A stretch of 64,000 nucleotides of DNA from Streptomyces endocoffeicus (GTDB taxonomy: Bacteria; Actinomycetota; Actinomycetes; Streptomycetales; Streptomycetaceae): NCBI RefSeq assembly GCF_016741935.1, contig NZ_JAERRG010000001.1, positions 1,550,001 through 1,614,000 of the forward strand, given 5' to 3'. Position numbers and translations under genes: made by a program. This document shows, piece by piece, positions 9,428 through 20,109 of this stretch. Under the pieces are notes generated by a model. It had not been told where the DNA came from, searched no databases, and worked only from the letters and a program-made list of their open reading frames with translations. Every line of letters starts with the position of its first letter. The first letter of the stretch is position 1.

Positions 9428-10612
9428 ATGGCTGAGGCGGAGACTGAGGCGGAGACTGAGGCGGAGACTGAATCGGAGGCGACGGCCAAGGCGACCGGGG
9501 GGCGGGGCGCGCAGCTGGAGCGGTCGGGGCTGCGGCACGGCTGGACCACCGGGGCGTGTGCCACCGCCGCGACCACGGCCGCGTACACCGCGCTGCTGGG
9601 CGCGGAGTTCCCCGATCCGGTGACCATCGAACTGCCCAAGGGGCAGCGGCCCGCGTTCGCGCTCGCCGCCGAGGAGCTGACGGCGGACCGGGCCATGGCC
9701 GCGGTCGTCAAGGACGCCGGGGACGATCCGGATGTGACCCACGGCGCGCTGGTCAGGGCCACGGTACGGGTTCTGCCGCCCGGCAGCGGAGTGGTCTTCC
9801 GGGCCGGTCCGGGCGTCGGCACGGTGACCCGGCCCGGGTTGCCGCTCGACGTGGGGGAACCGGCCATCAACCCCGTCCCGCGCCAGATGATGCGCGACCA
9901 CATCGCCTCGGTCGCGGCCCGGTACGGCGGAACCGGCGACGTCGAGATCGAGATCTCCGTGGACCACGGCGAGGAGATCGCCCGCTCCACCTGGAATCCG
10001 CGTCTGGGCATCCTCGGCGGGCTGTCCATCCTCGGCACGACGGGCATCGTGGTGCCCTACTCCTGCTCGGCCTGGATCGACAGCATCCGGCGCGGGGTGG
10101 ACGTCGCCCGCGCGGCGGGGCGCACACATGTCGCGGGCTGTACGGGCTCGACGTCCGAGAAGGTGGCGGTGGCCGTGCACGGGCTACCGCAGGACGCGCT
10201 CCTGGACATGGGCGACTTCGCGGGCGCGGTCCTGAAGTATCTGCGCCGCCACCCGGTGGACCGGCTGACGGTCGCCGGCGGCTTCGCCAAGCTCTCCAAG
10301 CTGGCCGCGGGCCATCTGGACCTGCACTCCTCCCGGTCCCAGGTGGACAAGGGCTTCCTCGCGGAACTGGCCCGCCGTGGAGGAGCTGACGAGGAGCTGG
10401 CGGAGGCGGTGGCCACGGCCAACACCGGCCTGGAGACGGTACAGCTGTGCACCGCCCGCGGCGTCCCCCTCGGCGACCTGGTCGCGGCGGCGGCCCGCGA
10501 CACGGCCCTCGGGGTGCTACGCGGGGCCCCGGTGGCGGTGGACGTCATCTGCATCGACCGCGCCGGCACGATCGTGGGCCGCGCGGAACCCCGCGGCCCA
10601 CGGAACCGCTGA
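9428..10612 (+). CDS. cbiD: Cobalt-precorrin-5B C1-methyltransferase CbiD
   Basis: A 394-residue protein with the CbiD signatures LRHGWTTGACATAA, VVKDAGDDPDVTHG, LGILGGLSILGTTGIV and VAGCTGSTSEK. It methylates C-1 of the corrin ring. CbiD is classically the enzyme of the oxygen-independent pathway, yet here it accompanies CobG of the oxygen-dependent one. The start is uncertain: ATG at 9428 gives MAEAETEAET, an ATG at 9410 adds six residues, and the frame is open to 9356 inside cobK. The first 15 residues consist largely of an EAET tandem repeat not expected to be needed for catalysis. Confidence 0.93.
   Translation: MAEAETEAETEAETESEATAKATGGRGAQLERSGLRHGWTTGACATAATTAAYTALLGAEFPDPVTIELPKGQRPAFALAAEELTADRAMAAVVKDAGDDPDVTHGALVRATVRVLPPGSGVVFRAGPGVGTVTRPGLPLDVGEPAINPVPRQMMRDHIASVAARYGGTGDVEIEISVDHGEEIARSTWNPRLGILGGLSILGTTGIVVPYSCSAWIDSIRRGVDVARAAGRTHVAGCTGSTSEKVAVAVHGLPQDALLDMGDFAGAVLKYLRRHPVDRLTVAGGFAKLSKLAAGHLDLHSSRSQVDKGFLAELARRGGADEELAEAVATANTGLETVQLCTARGVPLGDLVAAAARDTALGVLRGAPVAVDVICIDRAGTIVGRAEPRGPRNR
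9434..9469 (+). repeat. Three 12-bp tandem repeats at the CbiD N-terminus
   Basis: Three exact copies of GAGGCGGAGACT at 9434, 9446 and 9458 encode (EAET)3 directly after the start codon of cbiD. A fourth degenerate copy follows (GAATCGGAGGCG). Confidence 0.9.
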
Positions 10613-10791
10613 CCGACTCCGCCGCCACGAGGGCGCGACGCGGCCACGCACGCGGATGCCAACACGTTCGGCACCGGGCGTGACGTGCCGGGAGCGGGCG
10701 CGGCTCACCGCGAGCACGCCGCGCGCCACCGTGTCAGGCGTTTCGGCGCGCGCACGACGGGTGGTGGTTCCCGGTCGCGCGGCAACGGGGC

Positions 10792-11562
10792 TCAGGTGCC
10801 AGGTGTGTCGCAGGGCTCGTGGGGGCGTTCGCGGTGTGGGGAGTAGAGGTGGCTGTCGGGGAACTGGGCGGCGGCCAAGGTGCGGCCGACGACGATGACC
10901 GCCGTGCGGACCACTCCCGCCGCCTTCACCTGGGGCGCGATGTCGTCCAGCGTGCCGCGCAGGACCAGTTCGTCGGGGCGGCTGGCCATGGCGACCACGG
11001 CGGCCGGGCAGTCGGCGCCGTAGTGCGGGAGGAGTTCGGCGACGACGCGGTCCACGTAGCGGGCGGCGAGGTGCAGGACGAGCAGGGCGCCGCCGCGGCC
11101 CAGGGTGGCCAGGTCCTCACCGTCCGGCATGGGGGTGGCCTGCTGGGCGATGCGGGTGAGGATGACGGTCTGGCCGACGGTCGGGATCGTCAGTTCGCGC
11201 TTCAGCGCGGCGGCCGCGGCGGCGAAGGCGGGGACGCCCGGGACCACGTCGTACGGAACGCCGGCCGCGTCGAGGCGGCGCATCTGCTCGGCGACGGCGC
11301 TGAAGACCGACGGATCGCCGGAGTGGAGGCGGGCCACGTCGTGGCCCGCCTCGTGGGCGGCGACGAGCTCGGCGGTGATCTGGTCCAGGTCGAGCTGGGC
11401 GGTGTCGACGAGCCGGGCGTCCGGCGGGCATTCGGCGAGGAGTTCACGGGGCACCAGGCTGCCCGCGTACAGGCACACCCGGCAGCGGGCCAGGGTCCGG
11501 GCGCCGCGCACCGTGATCAGGTCGGCGGCGCCGGGGCCCGCGCCGATGAAGTACACCGTCAT
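10792..11562 (-). CDS. cobM: Precorrin-4 C11-methyltransferase CobM/CbiF
   Basis: A 256-residue tetrapyrrole methylase that methylates C-11 of precorrin-4 to give precorrin-5. Typical blocks are VYFIGAGPGAADLITVRGAR, CLYAGSLVPRELL, RLHSGDPSVFSAVAEQM and TRIAQQATPMP. An AAGGAG site lies seven bases before the ATG, and the ATG overlaps the cobL stop (ATGA), so the two are probably translated together. The 179-bp gap to cbiD downstream shows no clear element. Confidence 0.95.
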   Translation of the reverse strand: MTVYFIGAGPGAADLITVRGARTLARCRVCLYAGSLVPRELLAECPPDARLVDTAQLDLDQITAELVAAHEAGHDVARLHSGDPSVFSAVAEQMRRLDAAGVPYDVVPGVPAFAAAAAALKRELTIPTVGQTVILTRIAQQATPMPDGEDLATLGRGGALLVLHLAARYVDRVVAELLPHYGADCPAAVVAMASRPDELVLRGTLDDIAPQVKAAGVVRTAVIVVGRTLAAAQFPDSHLYSPHRERPHEPCDTPGT

Positions 11563-12926
11563 CGTGTTTCTCCTTGAACGGCTTGAGCGGCTTGAGCGGC
11601 TTGACCGGCTTGAGCGGCTTCGACGGATCCCCCGGGATCGGCGGCGTCCTCGCCAGGGCCTCGGGACGTGGGCGGTTTGGCGGCGGACCACTGGGTGACC
11701 GGCATCGCCTGCCGCCAGCCGGTGAAGGCGCCGACCGGGGTGGCGTGGGAGACGGCGAGGCGGACGAGGTCGCCGCCGTGGCGGCGGTACCAGTCGGCGA
11801 GCAGCGCCTCGGACTCCAGGGTCACGGTGTTGGCCACGATCCGCCCGCCCGGCGGCAGGGCCGCCCAGCACGCCTCCAGCACTCCGGGCGCCGTCAGGCC
11901 GCCGCCGATGAACACCGCGTCGGGGGTGGGCAGTCCGGCCAGCGCGTCCGGGGCGGCGCCGGTGACGACGGTCAGCCCGGGTACACCGAGCGCGGCCGCG
12001 TTGCGGCCGATGCGCTCGGCGCGCACCGGGTCGCGTTCGACCGAGACCGCCCGGCAGCTGCGGTGGGCACGCATCCACTCCACGGCGATGGAGCCCGAGC
12101 CGCCGCCGACGTCCCACAGCAGCTCCCCGGGGGCGGGGGCGAGTGCCGCGAGGGTGGCGGCCCGCACCTGGCGCTTGGTCAGCTGGCCGTCGTGGTCGTA
12201 CGCCGCGTCGGGCAGCCCCGGGACGAGCGACAGCGGCCGGGCGCCGTCCGCCGGGGCGCAGTCGACGGCGATGACGTTGAGGGGGTCGCCGGGCGGATGG
12301 GGCCACTCCTCGGCCGTACCCTCCACACAGCGCTCCCCCGCGCTCCCCAGCTGTTCCAGCACCCGCATCCGGCTCGGGCCGAAGCCGCGCTCCCCCAGCG
12401 ATCCGGCCACCTCGGACGGCGTGTCGGCGCCCGCGCTGAGCACGAGCAGCCGCCGCCCGGCGTAGAGCTCACGGTTCAGCGTGGCCAGGGGGCGGCCGAC
12501 GAGGCTGACCACCTCGGTCTCCTCCAGCGCCCAGCCGAGCCGCGCACAGGCCAGGGAGATGGACGACGGATGGGGCAGCACCCGCAGCCGCTCGGCGCCC
12601 AGCAACTCGGCCAGGGTGCGGCCGATGCCGAAGAACATGGGGTCGCCGCTGGCCAGCACGGAGATCCGCCGCCCGGTGCGCGCGGCGAACAGCCCGGGGA
12701 CGGCGGGGCGCAGCGGGGACGGCCAGGGCACCCGTTCGCCGGGGCACTCCGAAGGCAGCAGGCCCAGCTGGCGCCGTCCGCCGATGACCGCCTCGGCCGT
12801 GCGCAGCGCCTCACGGGCGGCGGGGCCGAGCCCCTCCCAGCCGTCGGCGCCGATGCCGATGACGGTCACGGGGGGAGGTGGCGGCGGGCTCACGGTGGTC
12901 ACCTTCGCGGGTCGGGGACAGTCCAC
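11559..12926 (-). CDS. cobL: Precorrin-6Y C5,15-methyltransferase (decarboxylating) CobL
   Basis: A 455-residue CbiE-CbiT fusion. The CbiE part (about 18-220) starts VTVIGIGADGWEGL and has LASGDPMFFGIGRTL; it methylates C-5. The CbiT part (about 240-425) has the SAM motif LLWDVGGGSGSIAVEWMR and performs C-15 methylation with decarboxylation. The start is uncertain: GTG at 12926 is taken, but in-frame GTG codons at 12902, 12893 and 12869 are also possible. The last 20 residues (EAAQAGQAAQAAQAVQ) are low-complexity, encoded by 9-bp repeats. The gene starts 17 bp after the acyltransferase stop. Confidence 0.94.
   Translation of the reverse strand: MDCPRPAKVTTVSPPPPPPVTVIGIGADGWEGLGPAAREALRTAEAVIGGRRQLGLLPSECPGERVPWPSPLRPAVPGLFAARTGRRISVLASGDPMFFGIGRTLAELLGAERLRVLPHPSSISLACARLGWALEETEVVSLVGRPLATLNRELYAGRRLLVLSAGADTPSEVAGSLGERGFGPSRMRVLEQLGSAGERCVEGTAEEWPHPPGDPLNVIAVDCAPADGARPLSLVPGLPDAAYDHDGQLTKRQVRAATLAALAPAPGELLWDVGGGSGSIAVEWMRAHRSCRAVSVERDPVRAERIGRNAAALGVPGLTVVTGAAPDALAGLPTPDAVFIGGGLTAPGVLEACWAALPPGGRIVANTVTLESEALLADWYRRHGGDLVRLAVSHATPVGAFTGWRQAMPVTQWSAAKPPTSRGPGEDAADPGGSVEAAQAGQAAQAAQAVQGETR
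11574..11627 (-). repeat. 9-bp tandem repeat at the end of cobL
   Basis: On the forward strand the unit TTGAGCGGC recurs at 11574, 11583, 11592, 11601 and 11610 with single-base changes, then decays. It encodes the AQA/AQG-rich tail of CobL and lies just before the cobM ribosome binding site. Confidence 0.9.
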
Positions 12927-12943
12927 GAAACTCTACTGACCTG

Positions 12944-13819
12944 CTACGACGCCCCCGCCCCCGGCTCCCGCTCCAGCCCGCGCTCCTCCGGCTCCAGGTC
13001 CCGCTCCCCCGCCTGGTCCCGCTCCAGCCCGCGCTCCTCGACCTCGAGGTCCCGCTCCCCCGCCTGTTCCGGCGCTCGCTCCCGCTCGCGCTCCAGCTCG
13101 GCCAGCGCGAGCAGTTGCTCGACGGTCATGTCCTCGGGGATCGGTACCGGCGCCGGGGTACGCAGCGGCGGCTGCCAGCCCTCGTCCGGGGCCCAGCGCC
13201 GTATGATCCGGGCCGGCGCGCCGGCCACCACGGCGTGGTCGGGCACCTCGCCCCGTACGACGGCGCCCGCCGCGACCACCACATTGCGGCCCAGCCGCGC
13301 CCCCGGCAGGATCACCGCGCCCGCGCCCAGCCAGCTGCCGGGGCCGATGTGGACGGGCGCGGAGCGTGGCCACTGGCGGCCGATGGGCCGGTCCGGATCG
13401 TCGTAGGAGTGGTTGTCGCTGGTCACGTAGACGTACGGACCGCAGAAGACATCGTCGCCGAACTCCACGCACACGGAGGCGATCACATGGCTCCCCCGGC
13501 CCAGCACCACGCCGTTGCCGATGCGCAGCACCGGTTCGGGGCCGAGGTCCACATCGGGCATCATGCCGGCGGTGAGGGTCACCTGCTCGCCGATGACGCA
13601 GTGCTCGCCGAGCTCGATCCACGGTTCGCCGAAGAGGGTGCCCTGGGGGAACGCCAGCCGGGTGCCGACGCCGATGCGGCCGAAGCGGTACGGGCCGGGG
13701 CGCTCGGCGGTCACCGCGCCGGCCCGCTGTACGGCGCGCCAGCCGCGGTGGACCAGCCGGGAAGTGACGCGCCCGCACCAGCCCCGCCAGGATGAGAACA
13801 CGTTCTCGTTCTTCGGCAT
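12944..13819 (-). CDS. Left-handed beta-helix (hexapeptide) acyltransferase
   Basis: A 291-residue protein starting MPKNENVFSSWRGW, chosen because a GGTGGG motif precedes this ATG; the frame is open upstream to 14062 inside the FhuF-like gene. Hexapeptide repeats (IGNGVVLGRGSHVIA, LGAGAVILPGARLGRNVVV) build a left-handed beta-helix as in maltose/galactoside O-acetyltransferases. TSDNHSYDDP carries the likely catalytic histidine. The acyl acceptor is unknown; a cell-wall or glycan substrate is a guess. The last 50 residues are charged ERE/LEVEERGLER repeats outside the enzyme fold. It sits between the FhuF-like gene (37 bp) and cobL (17 bp). Confidence 0.88.
   Translation of the reverse strand: MPKNENVFSSWRGWCGRVTSRLVHRGWRAVQRAGAVTAERPGPYRFGRIGVGTRLAFPQGTLFGEPWIELGEHCVIGEQVTLTAGMMPDVDLGPEPVLRIGNGVVLGRGSHVIASVCVEFGDDVFCGPYVYVTSDNHSYDDPDRPIGRQWPRSAPVHIGPGSWLGAGAVILPGARLGRNVVVAAGAVVRGEVPDHAVVAGAPARIIRRWAPDEGWQPPLRTPAPVPIPEDMTVEQLLALAELERERERAPEQAGERDLEVEERGLERDQAGERDLEPEERGLEREPGAGAS
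12969..13070 (-). repeat. Two 51-bp tandem repeats at the acyltransferase C-terminus
   Basis: Near-identical units at 12969-13019 and 13020-13070 encode two copies of a 17-residue charged segment of the type QAGERDLEVEERGLERD. Differences are confined to a few bases. The array ends about 25 bp before the stop codon at 12944. Confidence 0.9.
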
Positions 13820-13856
13820 TCGCCCACCGTATCGGCCCATCGGGAGACCGTCCGCC

Positions 13857-14603
13857 TCACCCCGGCGTTCCCCTCCCCGGCGCCTCGCGCAACACGCAGT
13901 CGCCGCACAACCCGCCGCCGGGCACCCGGTAGTAGAGACAGCAAGTGCGGCGCCGGTAGCCGAGCGGCGCGGTGCTGAGGGTGCCCGCGTCGCGCAGCGG
14001 CGGGTGGTCGAGCTGGGCGCGCGCCAGCTCGACGGCCCGGTCCGCCGCCTCGTCGAGGCCACGCGCCCGGCACCAGTCGTGCAGCACCCGCAGCGAACCG
14101 ACCAGCGCCGAGGCCGAGTTGCCCCACAGCAGCCGCCCCGAGACCCGGTACGCCCGCTCGATGGCCTGGTGCAGCGGCACCAGATGGACGATTGCCGCGG
14201 TGCCCACCGGTCCGGCGAGTCCTCCCGGTTCGCCCATCACGGACGGCGCGCCGGGCCACCACAGGTCGTCGGGGGCGACCCGCCCGGGGTTCCACCACAG
14301 CCGGTCGGGCCGGAGGTGGGGCACCCCGCCGGAGAGGGCCGCCGGGCCGAGCGCGAGGGACCACACCCGGGCGGCGAGCCCCTGGAAGACGAGCGAGGCC
14401 GCGACCCTCGGTTCATCGGTGCGCAGGCTCGCGGCGACCGCCTCGACACGGGCGCGCAGCACCGGCCCGGCGGCGCCCGCGCCGGTCAGCCGGTACGCCT
14501 CGCCGATCCGCGCGTACCCCTCCGCCTCCGGGTCGCCACTGCCGGTGCGCAGCGCGAAGAACGGCCCGACCCGCGCCGCGTCCGGCAGCGGCGCCTCATC
14601 CAC
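13857..14603 (-). CDS. FhuF-like (2Fe-2S)-binding protein
   Basis: About 248 residues. The C-terminal motif RRTCCLYYRVPGGGLCGDCVL holds the closely spaced cysteine pair and the later CGDC pair that define the FhuF-type 2Fe-2S site of ferric-siderophore reductases. The expected role is reductive release of iron from siderophores in the cytoplasm, but substrate is not shown. The start is ambiguous: GTG at 14603 overlaps the meaB stop by eight bases and is preferred, while GTG at 14657 lies further inside meaB, where both frames read the same 27-bp repeats. No siderophore genes are nearby; it shares a directon with mutAB-meaB and cobLM. Confidence 0.82.
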   Translation of the reverse strand: MDEAPLPDAARVGPFFALRTGSGDPEAEGYARIGEAYRLTGAGAAGPVLRARVEAVAASLRTDEPRVAASLVFQGLAARVWSLALGPAALSGGVPHLRPDRLWWNPGRVAPDDLWWPGAPSVMGEPGGLAGPVGTAAIVHLVPLHQAIERAYRVSGRLLWGNSASALVGSLRVLHDWCRARGLDEAADRAVELARAQLDHPPLRDAGTLSTAPLGYRRRTCCLYYRVPGGGLCGDCVLREAPGRGTPG

Positions 14604-14703
14604 CGTCGGCCGGGGGCTGGAACACTCCGCCGTCGGCCGGGGGCTGGAACGCTCCACCGTCGGCCGAGGCCCGGGACACTCCGCCGTCGGCCGGGCCCTG
14701 GAA
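14596..14703 (-). repeat. Four 27-bp tandem repeats at the meaB/FhuF-like junction
   Basis: Units begin (minus strand) at 14703, 14676, 14649 and 14622. They encode FQGPADGGV, SRASADGGA, FQPPADGGV and FQPPADGG-stop in the meaB frame. The meaB stop codon is inside the fourth copy, created where the unit ends GGATGA instead of GGAGTG. The downstream FhuF-like gene begins in or just after the same copy. Confidence 0.93.
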
Positions 14704-15674
14704 CGCCTCCAGCAGCCGGTCCGCCGCCAGCGTGGCCGTCAGCGCGCACTCGCGGACCCGCTGCTCCAGCTCGGGCCCGAGCCGCCGCACCTCGGGGTGG
14801 GCGTGCAGCCGCGCGAGCAGCTGGTCGCGCACCATCGACCAGGTCCAGTCCACCTGCTGGTCGCGCCGCTTGGCGTGCAGCGCGCCCGTGGCCTCCAGCA
14901 CCCGGCGGTGCTGTTCCAGGCGCTCCCACACCACATCGAGCCCGGTGGACTCGCGGGCGCTGCAGGTGAGCACCGGCGGGTTCCAGGGCGCGTCATGCGG
15001 CTGCAACAGCCTCAGCGCGCCCGCCAGTTCGCGGGCCGCCGACTTGGCGTCCCGTGCGTGGGGTCCGTCGGCCTTGTTGATGGTGACCACGTCGGCCAGC
15101 TCCAGGACGCCCTTCTTGATGCCCTGGAGCTGATCGCCGGTGCGGGCCAGGGAGAGCAGCAGGAAGGAGTCGACCATATTGGCCACCGCGGTCTCGGACT
15201 GGCCCACGCCCACGGTCTCCACCAGCACCACGTCATAGCCCGCGGCCTCCATGACGACCATGGACTCGCGGGTGGCGCGGGCGACCCCGCCCAGCGTCCC
15301 GGCGCTGGGCGAGGGCCGTACGAAGGCATTGCGATCGACCGCCAGCCGCTCCATCCGGGTCTTGTCGCCCAGGATGGAGCCGCCGGTGCGGGTCGACGAG
15401 GGGTCGACGGCCAGGACCGCGACCTTGTGGCCGACCCCGGTGAGCATGGTGCCCAGGGCGTCGATGAAGGTGGACTTGCCGACACCGGGCACCCCGCTGA
15501 TGCCGATCCGCCGGGCCCCGCCGGTGTGCGGGAGCAGCTCGACGAGCAGCCGCTGAGCGAGGTCGTGGTGGTCGGGGCGGGTGGACTCGACGAGCGTGAT
15601 CGCACGCGCGATGTACGCGCGCTTGCCGTCGAGTACGCCCTTGGCATACTCCTCGACGTCGATCGTCCGTGGCA

Positions 15675-15675
<1 letters not shown>
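14596..15675 (-). CDS. meaB: Methylmalonyl-CoA mutase-associated GTPase MeaB
   Basis: A 359-residue G3E-family GTPase that protects methylmalonyl-CoA mutase and gates loading of adenosylcobalamin. The P-loop GVPGVGKST is at residues 61-69; VDPSSTRTGGSILGDKTRM, LVETVGVGQSE and the NKAD base-recognition motif follow. The last 35 residues are a repeat-derived extension rich in PADGG, beyond the normal end of the family. The ATG shares one base with the mutB stop (TAATG), so expression is coupled to the mutase. Confidence 0.96.
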
Positions 15676-17902
<2,227 letters not shown>

Positions 17903-17903
<1 letters not shown>

Positions 17904-19786
17904 CACGCCACCCCCATGGTGTCCAGAGCCGAGGAGAGCACCTCGACCGCGTCGCAGCCCGCGAAGACGTATCCGTCCACTCCGGCCCGCTCGTACTCGT
18001 CCTGTTGTGCCCCCGGCCGTCCGGCCAGGTAGACCCGGGTCGCCCCGGCCGCCTTCAGCCGCTCGGCCACGGCGGCCGCCTCCTCCGCGTACAGCTTGTC
18101 GCTGGAGCACAGGCAGGCCACCCGGGCGCCGCTGGCGGTGAACGCCTCGGCGGCCGTCTCCGCGGTCACGGTGACCGGTTCGTGGACCGCCTCGATCCCA
18201 CCCGCCTGGAAGAGGTTGGAGGCGAAGGAGGCGCGGGCGGTGTGCGCGGCGGCGGGGCCCAGCGCGGCCAGGAAGATCCTGGGCCGGCCGCCCTCGGCCG
18301 CCAGATGGGCGTCGGAGCGGGTGCGCAGCGCCTCGTACGCCTCGTCGCGGCGCACCCTCGGCAGTCCGCCGCCGGGCCGCTCGGGCGCGGGGTCGCGCTC
18401 GACGGACCGCTCGGCGAGGTTCGGGAACTCGCTGACGCCGGTGATCGGCTCCTTGCGGCGGGCGAGGGCGCGGCCGCGGCGGGCCCAGGTCTCCGCGAGC
18501 CGGTCGCGGACCAGCCCGGAGGCGAGGGCCGCGGCCATGCCCCCGGCGCGCTCGATCTCCTGGAACCAGGCCCAGGCGGCGCGGGCGACGTCGTCGGTGA
18601 GCTTCTCGACGTACCAGGAGCCGCCGGCCGGGTCGATCACCCGGGCCAGATGCGACTCCTCCAGCAGGATCGTGGAGGTGTTGCGGGCGATGCGCCGGGC
18701 GGAGTCGTCGGGGAGGCCGATGGCGCTGTCGAAGGGCAGCACGGTGACCGCGTCCGCGCCGCCGACGCCCGCGGCGAGGGTGGCCACGGTGGTGCGCAGC
18801 ATGTTCACCCAGGGGTCGCGCCGGGTCATCATCACCGGCGAGGTCACCGCGTGCTGGCGCTGGGCGCGCGCCTCGGAGGGCGCGCCGCACGCCTGCGCCA
18901 CCCGCGCCCACAGGCGCCGGGCGGCCCGGAGCTTGGCGATGGTGAGGAACTGGTCGGCGGTGGCCGCGTAGCGGAACTCCAGCTGCGCGCAGGCGGCTTC
19001 GACGCCCAGTCCCTCCGCGGTGAGGGTGCGCAGATACGCCACGGCGGCGGCGAGGGAGCAGCCGAGCTCCTGGGCGGCCCCGGCGCCCGCCTCGTGGTAC
19101 GGCATCGCGTCCACGGCGAAGGCCCGCACCCCCGGGTGGTCGCGGTCGCAGATCCGGGCGAGGTCGGCCGCGGCGGCGAGCTGCCCGGCCAGGCCGTCAT
19201 CGCGTCCGGTACGGGCCTCGAGGCCCAGCGGGTCCGCGCCGAGGTTGCCGAGCGCGGCGCCCGGCGGCACCTCGCGGCCGGAGTAGAGCCGCAGCAGGGC
19301 GCGGGCGGCGGCCTCGAAGTCCGCGCCCGCGTCGAGGGCGACGGTGGCGAGGTCGAGATAGACCCCCTTCAGCGCCTCGGGCAGGGCGTCCACCGGCACC
19401 CCGGCCGCGCCGACGGCGAGCCAGACCGAACCGGCGCCGTTCTCCAGGTCGGCGAGGATCGCCTGGTTGGTGTGCGCCGGATCGGGGTGGGCGTGGCGCT
19501 GGCGTACGTCCCAGCCGGACACGGCGGAGCCCTCGGCCCGGCCGCCGCGCACGAAGGGCGCGAAACCGGGGAATCCGGCGTCCTCGGGGGCGTCGTCGGC
19601 GGTGTAGAGGGGGTGGACGGTGATTCCGTCCTCGAGTGCGGTCGCGAGGGCCTCTTCGGCCTCGGCGCCCACGGCGTCCGAGGTGCCGGTTTTACGCAGC
19701 ACGCCTTCGACGAGGTGGCGCCATTGGTCTCGCGTCACTTCTGGGAAATCGTCGGCTAGGGGAAGCCCGTCGGGCAGGACCGTCAT
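17903..19786 (-). CDS. mutA: Methylmalonyl-CoA mutase small subunit
   Basis: A 627-residue homologue of the catalytic subunit that forms the heterodimer with MutB. It keeps barrel blocks ([26 protein letters not shown] in parts) and a C-terminal flavodoxin-like domain (about 490-627), but lacks the DxHxxG cobalamin motif, as expected for the non-catalytic subunit. First gene of the mutA-mutB-meaB run. The ATG at 19786 has no good ribosome binding site, so leaderless or unusual initiation is possible. Two 22-bp direct repeats lie 63-106 bp upstream. Confidence 0.95.
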
Positions 19787-19848
19787 AGGGAGGAGGCTAA
19801 TGGGGTCCGCTAAAGCCGGAGCAGTGGTTAGGGCTGTGAGCTTACTCT

Positions 19849-19892
19849 CTAGTGATCTCAGGGGTGAGCACTAGGGATTTCAGGGGTAACGG
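19849..19892. promoter_or_regulatory. Two 22-bp direct repeats upstream of mutA
   Basis: Units at 19849-19870 and 19871-19892 share the pattern CTAGNGATNTCAGGGGTNA. A 22-bp period places both on one face of the helix, as expected for a regulator bound as two dimers. They lie in the otherwise gene-free 323-bp stretch between mutA and the P450 gene. Operator function is inferred. Confidence 0.45.
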
Positions 19893-19961
19893 CGGCCCTC
19901 GGCCGGGGTGGGTGAGGCGGATGGGCCGGCCGCGGGGGTCGGGACGTGTGCTCGCTCCGTC

Positions 19962-20009
19962 GCCGGCGCCCCGGACGCGCAGAGGGCCGGCGCCCCGGAC
20001 GCACAGAGG
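19962..20009. repeat. Two 24-bp tandem repeats
   Basis: Copies at 19962-19985 and 19986-20009 differ by one base (GCCGGCGCCCCGGACGC followed by G or A, then CAGAGG). They lie directly before a strong hairpin in the mutA/P450 intergenic region. No coding role is apparent. Confidence 0.8.
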
Positions 20010-20045
20010 CCCGCCCGGTGCGACGGGGGATGCACACCGGGCGGG
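20010..20045 (-). terminator. Hairpin downstream of the P450 gene
   Basis: A perfect 11-bp stem (CCCGCCCGGTG at 20010-20020 with CACCGGGCGGG at 20035-20045) and a 14-nt loop. It lies 65 bp past the P450 stop in the direction of transcription. On the other strand a T-run follows at 20056-20060. It probably terminates the P450 transcript. Confidence 0.6.
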
Positions 20046-20109
20046 CTCGAAGACCTTTTTACCGCATCGGCGGGGGGTTATGCATCAAAAACCTGTTCGC
20101 TTCCCCCGA

